Part shown: positions 47,117 to 54,795 of the stretch, piece after piece
How positions within the stretch are numbered: position 1 is the stretch's first letter
Layout: the number at the start of each line of letters is the position of its first letter
Source of the DNA: an uncultured Faecalibacterium sp.
Lineage (GTDB): Bacteria; Bacillota; Clostridia; Oscillospirales; Ruminococcaceae
DNA length: 64,000 nucleotides
NCBI GenBank assembly: GCA_934518555.1
Contig: CAKSXW010000001.1
Location: 1 to 64,000 of the forward strand
Direction: 5' to 3'
Position numbers and translations under genes: made by a program
Notes under the pieces: model-generated
The model's input: only the letters and a program-made list of their open reading frames with translations
The model's database searches: none
What the model was told of the DNA's origin: nothing

Positions 47117-47453
47117 CTTCCTGCATCTCCGTCAGCCGGTCCTTAGGCTCCGGCGGCTTGCCCAGCTCCTTGATGATGGTGAGCATGGTCTGCAGGGTGC
47201 GGTTGGCAGCATCGGCGTGCTTTGGCAGCTCCTTCACCAGTGGGTTGGCATAAACGTTTTCCCGGCCCTTGACGTACTCTTTGGAGGTGGTCAGGCTCCC
47301 GTCCTCCTCGTCCAGGGCGTCCCGGATGTTTTGGATCACCCGGGCCTGCACGTCGTACTGTTCCACAGCCTGCAAAAACAGAGCGTTCTTGTCCACCCCG
47401 TAACGCTTGGCCATCCGGAGCAACTTGCTCTTTGTGGGGCTGGCTCGGCTCAT
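47109..47453 (-). CDS. Terminase small subunit (P27 type)
   Basis: 114 residues, MSRASPTKSKLLRMAKRYGV, with IQNIRDALDEEDGSLTTSKEYVKGRENVYANPLVKEL and a helical end, fitting P27-family terminase small subunits. I chose the ATG at 47453 (AAAGGAG about 10 bases upstream); an in-frame ATG at 47480 overlaps that ribosome-binding site. It recognises the packaging site. Confidence 0.8.
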   Translation of the reverse strand: MSRASPTKSKLLRMAKRYGVDKNALFLQAVEQYDVQARVIQNIRDALDEEDGSLTTSKEYVKGRENVYANPLVKELPKHADAANRTLQTMLTIIKELGKPPEPKDRLTEMQEDG

Positions 47454-47568
47454 CTCTTGGCAACTCCTTTCCATTTCCAAAAAAATCCCTGCGGACCTGA
47501 GAGCGGAAAAATGAACTTTGCCCCTCGGTCACCTGGCCTTGAAAAAATATTTTTGATAGGGGGGATAC

Positions 47569-47862
47569 TCACCCTGGAAACACCCTCCCAAAAGCATCCA
47601 CAGAATACCGCTTTTTATTCCCGTGCAGTTTCATGTGGCAGCTCCGGCATACCAGCTCCAGGTTATCCCAGCACAGAGACACTGCCGGGTCCTGGATGGT
47701 GACTGGCGTGAGATGGACCTTGTGGTGCACGATCTCGCCAGCTGTCACCCTGCCGCTTTTCAGGCACTCCTCGCACAGGCCGCCTACGCTGGCAGCATAC
47801 GAGTCCCGGCAGTGCTGCCAGGCTTTGCTCTTGTAAAATCCTTGTGCAAAATCTTTGGCCAT
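47569..47862 (-). CDS. HNH endonuclease
   Basis: 97 residues. CEECLKSGRV, VHHKVHL, DNLELVCRSCHMKLHGN give the Cys-Cys, HH, N and Cys-x-x-CH pattern of the HNH fold with zinc ligands. Phages of this type place an HNH gene before terminase, and the nuclease helps cos cleavage. AAGGAGG precedes the ATG, directly after the tRNA-like gene. Confidence 0.88.
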   Translation of the reverse strand: MAKDFAQGFYKSKAWQHCRDSYAASVGGLCEECLKSGRVTAGEIVHHKVHLTPVTIQDPAVSLCWDNLELVCRSCHMKLHGNKKRYSVDAFGRVFPG

Positions 47863-47878
47863 AACAGCCTCCTTGTTG

Positions 47879-47959
47879 TGGAGCCGTTGGCTGGACTCGA
47901 ACCAGCACCCACACGTCCCCCGCCTTAAATGGGCGGCGCTCTGCTTGAGCTACAACGGC
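47879..47959 (-). tRNA. Phage-encoded tRNA-like gene with ambiguous anticodon
   Basis: An 81-nt cloverleaf with encoded CCA: acceptor GCCGTTG/CAACGGC, D-arm TAGCTC-GAGC, anticodon stem CCGCC/GGCGG, T-arm GCTGG-TTCGAGT-CCAGC. The anticodon loop is CATTTAA. By position the anticodon is TTT (Lys), but base 33 is A, not the near-universal T; if the T after it served as base 33 the anticodon would be TTA (ochre). The variable region has 13 nt, longer than class I tRNAs. Confidence 0.7.
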
Positions 47960-48264
47960 ATAAAAAGTGGAGTACGCAGCTGCCCGCAACGACAGCTTGC
48001 AGGGTAGGATGGGAAAGAACCCGCTTGGCGATATGCTGCCACGCACTCCGGGATGATGCTGCTATGACCTGTATCTATTCAGCGGCCCGCCGGGGTGGTG
48101 CCCCTAGCGGCCGCCGGATAGCAATAAAGACCCGGCTGGTACATTCAGGCTTTTGGTAGTTGATGGGTGATCCTCTGTGTCAGCCGGGCAGCACAAAGCC
48201 CACAGGGTGAAGGGAGTAAGGGAACCTTTCCTGTGGGCTTTGGCAGTCTAATCATATCACAGGC

Positions 48265-48336
48265 AAAACAGTGCAAAACAGTGCGAGTTGGCCCAAAAAC
48301 AGTGCGAAACAGTGCGTCTTGCTCCAAAAACAGTGC
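48265..48336. repeat. Five phased AAAACAGTGC repeats
   Basis: Copies start at 48265, 48275, 48296, 48306 and 48327 (fourth has GAAACAGTGC). Steps of 10, 21, 10, 21 bp place all copies on one face of the helix. They lie right after the DUF1492 gene, in a 379-base stretch (47960-48338) that otherwise has no gene, ahead of the tRNA-like, HNH and terminase genes. They look like protein-binding sites, for example a late promoter operator or packaging site. Confidence 0.85.
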
Positions 48337-48338
48337 TT

Positions 48339-48758
48339 TTACTGGCGTCCCTGGATGCAAAGCTCCTTTACGGCCCTCTTATGCCGTCGGTATACCCAGC
48401 TTACGTCCATGCCCATCTTGGCGGCGATCTGCTCCCACTTTTTGCCGCCGATGTACCGCAGGTACAGGATCTCGTAATCCTGCACATCTGCGGTCTGGCT
48501 CATGGCAGCCAGGATCTCCTTGCGGATGGCCTGGCACTCCATCACCTGGGCGTTGGCTGCCTGCACGGCCTCCATGATCTGCTCCACCGACCGGGGCAGA
48601 GCCTGACCGTCACCAGGGCCGCCGGGCACCGAGGACAACACCTGGGTGACGTGCTGGGCGGCGGCACGGTATCGCTCTACCTCCTCCAGCTTGATCTTTT
48701 CCAGCTTGGCGGCCTTGCGATACCGCCGCAGCCACTGCTTTTTTTCTTCGTAGGTCAT
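48339..48758 (-). CDS. DUF1492-type phage regulator (sigma-region-4-like)
   Basis: 139 residues. The C-terminal EILYLRYIGGKKWEQIAAKMGMDVSWVYRRHKRAVKEL resembles sigma-70 region 4 HTH and the DUF1492/ArpU-like late regulators of Bacillota phages. The N-terminal half is a charged coil. GAGAGG precedes the ATG at 48758; the upstream extension overlaps the helicase gene. It ends three bases before the phased repeats, its likely targets. Confidence 0.75.
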   Translation of the reverse strand: MTYEEKKQWLRRYRKAAKLEKIKLEEVERYRAAAQHVTQVLSSVPGGPGDGQALPRSVEQIMEAVQAANAQVMECQAIRKEILAAMSQTADVQDYEILYLRYIGGKKWEQIAAKMGMDVSWVYRRHKRAVKELCIQGRQ

Positions 48759-48774
48759 GGGGCAAGCCTCTCTT

Positions 48775-50106
48775 TCACCACCCCGTGGGGAGCTCCATCT
48801 GGTCCGCCGGGGCAAAATCTTCGCTGTAGTTTTCGGCTGGGTCCGGCGCAGGCTGCCACTCGTGGTATTGGGGCTGCCACCACATGGGCACCCTGCCGGT
48901 GGCTCCCTCCCGGTTTTTGGGGATGCGGAGGTTCACCTCAAAGTAATCATTCGGCCCCTGCAGCTGACGCTCCCCGTCCACCTGGCTCTCGATGAACACC
49001 ACGGCGTCGGCGTCCTGCTCGATGGTGCCGGAGCCCCGGAGATCTCCCAGAGCCGCCTTTTTAGCCCCACCGTTCCGGTCGGTGGTGCGGTTCAGCTGCA
49101 CCAGCTCCACCACGGTGATGCCGGTCTCCATGGCCAGCTCCTTCAGGCTCCGGGTCACATCTGCAAGACGCTCCTGCTCCTTGCGGCCTTGCTGGGTGTC
49201 GGTGACCAGACCGATGTGGTCCACGAACACCACCCGGGGGCGATACTTCATCACCCGGGCCCGGATGTCCTCCACCGTCATCCGGGTGCCGTCATCGTAG
49301 ATCATGCCGGTGTGGCCCTTGATGAGGGCAAAGGCGTTGGCAAGGCTCTCCCGTTCTTCCCCGGTCAGCTTGCGGTCCCGCAGCCGGGTGGAGTTGATGC
49401 GTGTGAGCTTGGACATGGTGCGGAGCATCAGCTTACGGCGGTCCTCCTCCATGGTCAGGTAGTACACCTGGCAGCAGTTGCTCAGCCGCAGGGCCAGAGC
49501 CAGGGCCAGGTCTGTTTTTCCGTGGCCCGGGCGGCCAGCAATGACCGTGACCATCTTTTCGCCAAACAGACCCAGCTCATCCAGCTCACGCCAGGCCAGC
49601 TTGACGTTGGTGTCCGGCTGCTGGAGCCACTGGAGCGTCTCGTCCCAGACCTGGGCAAACTCCTTGACGTTGGCGTCCACCGACGCTCGCCGCAGATGCT
49701 CCTGCACCTTCAGGGCCTCGCTCAGGTCCCGGCACAGGGTGTCGGAATCCCCAGGGTCCAGGGATATCTTGGCGGCAAGCTCCTGCAGCAGCCGCTTGCG
49801 GTAGTCCTCCATCACCAGGGCCTCGTAGTCCTGCACATGGCTGATGGTGGGCACCATCTCCGCTGCCAGCATCATCAGGGGTCGGAAGTCGGCCCCCAGC
49901 ATCCGCTCCAGGATCACGGCATCCACGTTATGCCCGGTATCCAGCTGCACTTTGATGGCACCGGCCAGCTGCCGATAAGGCCCCTCCTGGAACATCTCCG
50001 GGGTCAGACGCTGCATTGTGGCCTTGCACGCCGCCGGGTCCAGGATGGCTGCCCCCAGCACTGCCAGCTGGTGCTGCTGGGCCGTGGTGATCTTCCTGCC
50101 TGTCAT
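48775..50106 (-). CDS. DnaB-like replicative helicase
   Basis: 443 residues. An N-terminal DnaB-type helical domain is followed by a RecA-like domain with Walker A GRPGHGKTD, Walker B VVFVDHIGLV and DLRGSGTIEQDADAVVFIES. It should unwind DNA at the phage fork. The start overlaps the initiator gene stop by four bases, with GGGAGGTGG upstream. Confidence 0.93.
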   Translation of the reverse strand: MTGRKITTAQQHQLAVLGAAILDPAACKATMQRLTPEMFQEGPYRQLAGAIKVQLDTGHNVDAVILERMLGADFRPLMMLAAEMVPTISHVQDYEALVMEDYRKRLLQELAAKISLDPGDSDTLCRDLSEALKVQEHLRRASVDANVKEFAQVWDETLQWLQQPDTNVKLAWRELDELGLFGEKMVTVIAGRPGHGKTDLALALALRLSNCCQVYYLTMEEDRRKLMLRTMSKLTRINSTRLRDRKLTGEERESLANAFALIKGHTGMIYDDGTRMTVEDIRARVMKYRPRVVFVDHIGLVTDTQQGRKEQERLADVTRSLKELAMETGITVVELVQLNRTTDRNGGAKKAALGDLRGSGTIEQDADAVVFIESQVDGERQLQGPNDYFEVNLRIPKNREGATGRVPMWWQPQYHEWQPAPDPAENYSEDFAPADQMELPTGW

Positions 50107-50966
50107 GCGCCGCCACCTCCCAGCAGATCTGCCAGGGTGGTGTCCTTGGTGATCTTGCGGGGCTTGTCCGGGGCAGCAGCTGCCTTATGTACCGCCGCCG
50201 GGGCCTTGTCCACAAAGTCCTTGACCGCAAACACGCCGGTCCAGCCGTTTTCGATGCTCTGGTTCAGCATGGCCATGGCGTACCCGGCCCGGTCCTGGAC
50301 CCCGGCCTGATCCACCAGTCGCTTGATAGACTTGCAGATCTTCTTTGCCACCAGAGGGTTCCACAGCTTTTTCTTGTCCTGTTTGGCCAGGGCCTGGCGA
50401 TGCTGGTCAAAGTCCATCAGGGTATCATACAGCCCCGCCGGGCCGCCCCGGGAGAACTCGTCAAAGACCTCAGCCACCGTCAGGCTGCCGGGCTCCTCTC
50501 GCACCTGCGTGTGCGCCCCCGCACGGGGTTTATTATTATTAGCTTTATCGCTTTTATTATTACCCGGCAATTCGCCGGGGGTCTGTACGGCAATTTGCCG
50601 GGGGTCCACACGGCATTCTGCCGGGGGCGGCAATTTGCCGGGGGTGGCATTCTGCCGGGGGGCCTGTTCGACTTCTTCCACTGCAGGACGCAGAGCGGTA
50701 TACCGATTCACCGCTACGCCATTGATGAGTTCCTGCCATTTCCGCAGCAGTCCCTTTGCCTCCAGTGCTTTCAGGGTACGCTCCACGGTCCGTGTGTCGA
50801 TCTCGTAGTAGTCTGCAATATACTTGATGGAGCCATAGTAGCAGCCCTGTTCGTCCTGCGTGAAGCCCCAGATCAGGCAATAAACATCCAATTCAGTGCC
50901 TTTCAGGTGGTAGTCAGAGATCATCCAGTGCGGCTGTACGGTATAGCTTTCCTGTTTCACGATCAT
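50103..50966 (-). CDS. Phage replication initiator/replisome organiser
   Basis: 287 residues. The N-terminus (SDYHLKGTELDVYCLIWGFT ... TRTVERTLKALEAKGLL) is a winged helix-turn-helix; the C-terminal half (LAKQDKKKLWNPLVAKKICK, VQDRAGYAMAMLNQSIENGW) is helical as in helicase-loading partners. Between them a Pro/Gly-rich linker (ECRVDPRQIAVQTPGELPG) is encoded by five DNA repeats and an AT-rich block, likely the phage origin. GGAGGAGG precedes the ATG. Next gene is the helicase. Confidence 0.8.
   Translation of the reverse strand: MIVKQESYTVQPHWMISDYHLKGTELDVYCLIWGFTQDEQGCYYGSIKYIADYYEIDTRTVERTLKALEAKGLLRKWQELINGVAVNRYTALRPAVEEVEQAPRQNATPGKLPPPAECRVDPRQIAVQTPGELPGNNKSDKANNNKPRAGAHTQVREEPGSLTVAEVFDEFSRGGPAGLYDTLMDFDQHRQALAKQDKKKLWNPLVAKKICKSIKRLVDQAGVQDRAGYAMAMLNQSIENGWTGVFAVKDFVDKAPAAVHKAAAAPDKPRKITKDTTLADLLGGGGA
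50529..50563. other. AT-rich block beside the iterons (possible unwinding element)
   Basis: About 35 bases, TTTATTATTATTAGC followed by TTTATCGCTTTTATTATTA, almost pure A/T within a GC-rich gene, directly next to the iterons. Confidence 0.6.
50565..50661. repeat. Iterons of the likely phage replication origin
   Basis: Five 17-bp units of the type CGGCAATTTGCCGGGGG or CGGCATTCTGCCGGGGG start at 50565, 50588, 50611, 50628 and 50645. Each has a palindromic core. They are inside the initiator gene, as the origin of lambda lies inside gene O. Confidence 0.8.
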
Positions 50967-50982
50967 GGTTTACCCTCCTCCA

Positions 50983-51423
50983 TCAAAACGGCAGGTCGTC
51001 GGTATCGTCGATGACCGCAAAGTCGTCGGCGGTGCTGTAGCTGGGCTCCGGGGCTGCCTGGGTCTGGTGGGGCACCTGGCCAGAGGGCCGTGTGTCGGTG
51101 CTGCCCTTGGAGCCTGCAAAGTTGACGGTATCCGCCACCACGGCAACGGCTGTACGATTGTTGCCGTTCTTATCCTGGTAGTTGTTGGTCTGAAGGCGGC
51201 CCTGAATAGCAATCAGACTGCCTTTCTGGAAATACTTGCTCACGAAATCGGCCTGCTGCCGCCAGGCCACGATGTCGATGAAATCGGCCTGACGCTGCTG
51301 GCCCTGTTTGGCGAAATTGCGGTCGCAGGCAATGCGAAAACGGCAGACGTTCACCCCTGCCGGGGTGGTGCGAAATTCCGGGTCCGCCACCAGGCGGCCC
51401 ATGATTGCGATAACATTAAGCAT
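50983..51423 (-). CDS. ssb: Single-stranded DNA-binding protein
   Basis: 146 residues. MLNVIAIMGRLVADPEFRTT is an SSB N-terminus; FRIACDRNF, DFIDIVAWRQQADFVSKYFQKGSLIAIQG the OB-fold core; the end DDTDDLPF is the acidic tip that binds partner proteins. GAAAGGA precedes the ATG at 51423. Phage copy, in the replication group. Confidence 0.95.
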   Translation of the reverse strand: MLNVIAIMGRLVADPEFRTTPAGVNVCRFRIACDRNFAKQGQQRQADFIDIVAWRQQADFVSKYFQKGSLIAIQGRLQTNNYQDKNGNNRTAVAVVADTVNFAGSKGSTDTRPSGQVPHQTQAAPEPSYSTADDFAVIDDTDDLPF

Positions 51424-51727
51424 GGAGATAGTCCTTTCCGACAGCGGCCATCCAGGCAGTGTGTGCGCCGGGGCCATTCTGTTCCTCGTATTTTGCCTGA
51501 GCCGCTGCCTTCAGGGCCAGGGCGCAGGCGGCGTTATAATGGGCACTGAGGCCCGGTTCGTTGTGGTGCTGGTGACACAGCCAGACCTTCAGGCCGTGCC
51601 GCTCAGAAAAGCACCGCAGGGGCCCCGGGAGCACATGGTGCTCCTCCAGCCCCCGGGTGGTCTTGACCCCATACCAGCGGCGGCAGATGTAGCATTCTTT
51701 TTCTGTCTGAATGATGCTTTTGGACAT
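51416..51727 (-). CDS. Small Cys/His protein, HNH- or zinc-finger-like
   Basis: 103 residues. CYICRRWYG near the N-terminus, then LEEHHVLPG and VWLCHQHHNEPG, give a Cys2-HH-CxxHH pattern like a zinc-bound HNH/ninG-type domain. Located between the NinB-like gene and SSB, so a recombination or nuclease role is likely but not proven. Confidence 0.6.
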   Translation of the reverse strand: MSKSIIQTEKECYICRRWYGVKTTRGLEEHHVLPGPLRCFSERHGLKVWLCHQHHNEPGLSAHYNAACALALKAAAQAKYEEQNGPGAHTAWMAAVGKDYLHA

Positions 51728-51730
51728 AGA

Positions 51731-52273
51731 TCATTTGCTCCATTCCTGCCAATAAGCAGTTACAACGGGGTCACTGACCCCCATCTCAGCCAGGCGGTCA
51801 AAGATCCCGTCGATCAGGTTTTTCATTTCTTGGGTGGTGAAGGTGGAACTGCCCTGGGTGCACTTGACGGTGCAGCGGTCATGGTCCAGGATCTCCACCA
51901 GGTGGACCAGGCGATAGCAGCCCCGGAGAATATCCAGGGCCCCTGCCGGGACCTCCAGATAGTCCACCTTGGCCCCGTACTTCTCCAGCATCTCCAGATA
52001 GCAGTCCTCCGGAGTTACGCCTCCGGTGCGGTGGGCGTTGTAGTGGTCTGCCATGATGGTGAGCAAGGCCCACATCAGGCTGTTCTGGGCAATGCTGCGG
52101 CCCTTGCGCTCCGGCTCCACCGTCAGGGTCAGGTGCAAGGGCCGGCCCTGGGCCAGTTCATCCAGACGCTGGTAGATCTGCTTCTCCACAAACTCCCCGG
52201 CGTTTTCCACCTGGATGCGTTGAGACTGTGGATCATACACCACCGGCAACCGACCGATCACTCTGCTTGCCAT
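51731..52273 (-). CDS. NinB-like recombination protein
   Basis: 180 residues. KGRSIAQNSLMWALLTIMADHY and ARTGGVTPEDCYLEML-like sequence (HRTGGVTPEDCYLEML) match the pattern of NinB (Orf) proteins, which aid single-strand annealing and load recombination partners. Position between the Rad52-like gene and SSB supports this. Overlaps the upstream gene by 16 bases. Confidence 0.72.
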   Translation of the reverse strand: MASRVIGRLPVVYDPQSQRIQVENAGEFVEKQIYQRLDELAQGRPLHLTLTVEPERKGRSIAQNSLMWALLTIMADHYNAHRTGGVTPEDCYLEMLEKYGAKVDYLEVPAGALDILRGCYRLVHLVEILDHDRCTVKCTQGSSTFTTQEMKNLIDGIFDRLAEMGVSDPVVTAYWQEWSK

Positions 52274-52899
52274 ACCACTTTGCGCTCCCCCTGCAGCAGC
52301 TGCACCCCGATGATGCGGCCATCCTCCCCACGCAGCAGCTTGTCCACGGTCAGGGCACTGTGCAGACGGTAGCCTGCCACCACAGGCGGATCGTTGGGAC
52401 TCTTGGCTCGCTTGTGCACCGGGTCAAGGGCCACCTGATCGGCGGCAAAGGTCATGGAGGGCAGGGCCATCACGTCGGCACCGACCCCCCAAAGGGCCGC
52501 AGCCGCCAGGAAGCTGCCGTTTTCCTTCCACTTGTCCGGGTTTGAGATCTGGAGCCTGCCTGCCGGGGCAGCGGCATCCTTGATGGCAAAGTTATTCATC
52601 AGGGGGTGATACACCCCCACGCCGCACCAGAGACGGCCATCGGCAAAATAGAACCGCCGGGTCCAGCCCAGGGTGCCAAAGGTCTCATCCATCATGTGCA
52701 GCACCGCAGCCGGATCTGGCAGCAGCCGGACCCGGACCGCATCGGCGCCACACTCGCACAGCACCACCTGCACCTCCTGGGCCGCTGTCTGGCGAGGTTT
52801 TGGGGCAAACAAGGGAAACTGCACCTCCTGGGCCGCCGGGCGTTGCTGGGCAGTCTGAGGGGCTTTTCTGCGAGGGTTACTTTTTGCGGTAGTAGACAT
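52258..52899 (-). CDS. Rad52-superfamily-like single-strand annealing protein (divergent)
   Basis: 213 residues from ATG 52899. The part LGWTRRFYFADGRLWCGVGVY ... KENGSFLAAAALWGVGADVM has the order of Rad52/Sak annealing proteins: a GW-containing strand, a WC strand, then a K-x(4-6)-S-x-A-x-x-A-x-x-WG-G motif. This is a by-eye match, not a database hit. AAAGGAG lies 12 bases before the ATG, rather far. Together with SSB and a NinB-like gene it would form the phage recombination set. Confidence 0.5.
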   Translation of the reverse strand: MSTTAKSNPRRKAPQTAQQRPAAQEVQFPLFAPKPRQTAAQEVQVVLCECGADAVRVRLLPDPAAVLHMMDETFGTLGWTRRFYFADGRLWCGVGVYHPLMNNFAIKDAAAPAGRLQISNPDKWKENGSFLAAAALWGVGADVMALPSMTFAADQVALDPVHKRAKSPNDPPVVAGYRLHSALTVDKLLRGEDGRIIGVQLLQGERKVVWQAE

Positions 52900-53338
52900 C
52901 CTGTAAACGTTCTCCTTTCTCGTTGTAGGACAGAGGGTCTGCCAGCGGATGGAGCCAGCCATACTGCAAGGCCCCTTGTGCGGCGGCACGCTGCTGCGGC
53001 TTGACGCTCCACAGCGTATTCATTTCGTCTGCCGTGACATTGACGGCAGTGCGGCTGTACCCGGTGCAGGGCACCATGCAGACCACCACCCCGTCTGCGG
53101 AGGTGGCATAGACCACCGGAGGCATCCGTTTGCGGAGCTCCATCAGCTGCCGGATCTGCTTGGCCGGAGCCGTGGCCCGGGGCCACAGCCAGTCCTCATC
53201 CAACAGCCATACCAGTTTGCCGTCTACAAGGCCTTTTTGGGCCTGGGGCCAGGCCTTGGCGGAGAGCTTGCGCCGGACCGTGGCCGGGGTCTTTCCGTGG
53301 AGGGCAGCCCACTGCTCCACCGTCACCATATTGCCCAT
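52877..53338 (-). CDS. HTH-like early phage protein, function unknown
   Basis: 153 residues. The N-terminus (VTVEQWAALHGKTPATVRRKLSAKAW) resembles a MerR/excisionase-like winged helix; the rest is not recognised. AAAGGAG eight bases before the ATG. It overlaps the next gene by 23 bases. Confidence 0.6.
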   Translation of the reverse strand: MGNMVTVEQWAALHGKTPATVRRKLSAKAWPQAQKGLVDGKLVWLLDEDWLWPRATAPAKQIRQLMELRKRMPPVVYATSADGVVVCMVPCTGYSRTAVNVTADEMNTLWSVKPQQRAAAQGALQYGWLHPLADPLSYNEKGERLQDVYYRKK

Positions 53339-53426
53339 GGGTTCATCTCCTTTCTGTGTCTTGATACACTGGCAGCGGCTTTTGTTTTACCTCCTGCCGC
53401 TAGTGGAGGATGCTGCTACAGGTTTT

Positions 53427-53789
53427 TCATGGAAACGCCTCCAGACGTGTGATCTGATAGATGGAGTTATACAGGTAGTGCCTGCCGCCTCGCAGATACT
53501 CCAGATTGTTCAGCAGCATCTCCAGATGATACAGGGCAGGCGGCGGATTGCTGCCCTTGAGGTGGTAGTGCAGCCAATGGATCAGCTCCCCCAGCTGCGG
53601 ATCGTTCATCCGCAGCACCGTGGAGGCCGGAAACTTGCGCCCATGGCCGTCCACGGCGTAGTACAGGATGCCGGCATATTGCAGGTACTCCGGATCTGTG
53701 CTATACTCCGGGGTGAGAAACGTTTCTATCCTCACTTTGAGCTTGTCCGTGTTGGCGCACGGGCAGGCTCTTTCTTTTTGGCCGGTCAT
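53427..53789 (-). CDS. Early phage protein, function unknown
   Basis: 120 residues (MTGQKERACPCANTDKLKVR), helical, with Tyr/Leu-rich repeats (LYYAVDGHG, LHYHLKG, LYHLEMLLNNLEYL). No family recognised. The ATG overlaps the stop of the preceding gene by three bases (TATGA). Confidence 0.55.
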   Translation of the reverse strand: MTGQKERACPCANTDKLKVRIETFLTPEYSTDPEYLQYAGILYYAVDGHGRKFPASTVLRMNDPQLGELIHWLHYHLKGSNPPPALYHLEMLLNNLEYLRGGRHYLYNSIYQITRLEAFP

Positions 53790-54085
53790 AAGCCGTAGAC
53801 CTCACGCATAAACGAGGCCTCTTTGTCGTGGAAGGTCACGCCTTTTGTACTGCTGCCTGCGATTTTGGAAAAATCGTCCTTGACGGCTGCGGCAACCCTT
53901 TCGCCGACGACTTCGATCATTGCTTTTTTGATATCAGCGGGGATATTTTTCTGTTGGATGCGGTCAGCCACCGAGGATGCCAGTGCCAGTGACAGGGTCG
54001 CCCAGATCTGGCTTTGCGAGATAGGCTTTTCGCTCTCAGCGCAGACGGCAAGCTGTCCGTTTTCGTCTTTGATAATGATCTTCAT
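53786..54085 (-). CDS. Early phage protein, function unknown
   Basis: 99 residues (MKIIIKDENGQLAVCAESEK). The N-terminal beta strand and the segment LALASSVADRIQ are similar in style to the protein at 54779-55045 (MKITASDEG ... ALVAALAVSSADPE), so the two may be paralogues. GGAAGG precedes the ATG. No function known. Confidence 0.6.
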   Translation of the reverse strand: MKIIIKDENGQLAVCAESEKPISQSQIWATLSLALASSVADRIQQKNIPADIKKAMIEVVGERVAAAVKDDFSKIAGSSTKGVTFHDKEASFMREVYGL

Positions 54086-54345
54086 GCTTTTTTCCTTCCT
54101 TTTCCTCTGCCATGGGGACGGGGCAGCTCCACCTCGCTGCGCTGGATCAGCTCCCTGTGCATGATGTACTTATATGGATTTTTGGGCTGCCGGGTCTGGC
54201 TGTGGGCATAGTGGGTGGTAAAAGCCGCAGTGCTTTTGTACCCCAGCCGCCGGGCGCACACCTGGGAGGTACCGGAGGCCATCAGCTCACCGGTCCGGGC
54301 ATCCCAGACGGTGTACCAGTAGCAGCCGCTGTAAAAGTTTGGCAC
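54082..54345 (-). CDS. Small basic early phage protein, GTG start
   Basis: 87 residues, MPNFYSGCYWYTVWDARTGE, with ARRLGYKSTAAFTTHYAHSQ and a very basic end (RPHGRGKGRKKA). Probably binds nucleic acid; the middle resembles a small HTH. Start GTG at 54345, GAGGGG seven bases upstream. Confidence 0.55.
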   Translation of the reverse strand: MPNFYSGCYWYTVWDARTGELMASGTSQVCARRLGYKSTAAFTTHYAHSQTRQPKNPYKYIMHRELIQRSEVELPRPHGRGKGRKKA

Positions 54346-54347
54346 GG

Positions 54348-54509
54348 TCAGGCCCCTCGCTGTGGTTCTTCACCGAGCACCCAGAGCAGCCGCTGGATTA
54401 CTTCGTTGGTTTCCACCAAGGCGCTGCCGCATTCGACCCTGCCGGTGTACCACCCAATGGTTTGCAGCAGCCGATCTCGCAAAGCACGCAGCTCTTTCAG
54501 GTCGTCCAT
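54348..54509 (-). CDS. Very small early phage protein
   Basis: 53 residues (MDDLKELRALRDRLLQTIGW), helical. The ATG at 54509 is preceded by AAAGGCAGGG. The longer frame upstream overlaps the next gene. Function unknown. Confidence 0.5.
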   Translation of the reverse strand: MDDLKELRALRDRLLQTIGWYTGRVECGSALVETNEVIQRLLWVLGEEPQRGA

Positions 54510-54510
54510 G

Positions 54511-54795
54511 TTACCCTGCCTTTCTCCCGTTGGAGGTCGTGACGGGGGTCTGCTGCTGCTCCAGGGCGATACGTTCATAATACTTGCTGTCGGCAAGCAT
54601 CCCCCACACACTCATGGGCAGGCCCAGGCCCAGCGCAGCCAGCACCCAGGGTGCGGCCTTGGCCGCCGCAGCCACTTCCCAGCTGCCCCACATGACCAGC
54701 AAATGCACGATGCCAGCGTTGAGCCAGACCAGCACCTGGGCTGCACCCACACCAGCCAGAGCGGCTACGGCACAGGTCTCAAAAAGTCGTTTCAT
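54511..54795 (-). CDS. Small membrane protein of the early region
   Basis: 94 residues with two or three hydrophobic segments (ETCAVAALAGVGAAQVLVWL, IVHLLVMWGSW, APWVLAALGLGLPMSVWGML). GAGGAGG nine bases before the ATG at 54795. It may be a superinfection-exclusion or other membrane factor; this is a guess from type and place. Confidence 0.55.
   Translation of the reverse strand: MKRLFETCAVAALAGVGAAQVLVWLNAGIVHLLVMWGSWEVAAAAKAAPWVLAALGLGLPMSVWGMLADSKYYERIALEQQQTPVTTSNGRKAG

Noticed and set aside
48265-48336. CRISPR array
   Set aside because: Units are only 10 bp, spacers are 0 or 11 bp and no cas genes are near; no CRISPR array was seen anywhere in the window.
48145-48360. 71-residue frame across the phased repeats
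   Set aside because: It starts inside the DUF1492 gene, consists largely of the repeats and has no separate support.
50565-50661. CRISPR-like repeats in the initiator gene
   Set aside because: 17-bp coding repeats without unique spacers; they fit iterons.
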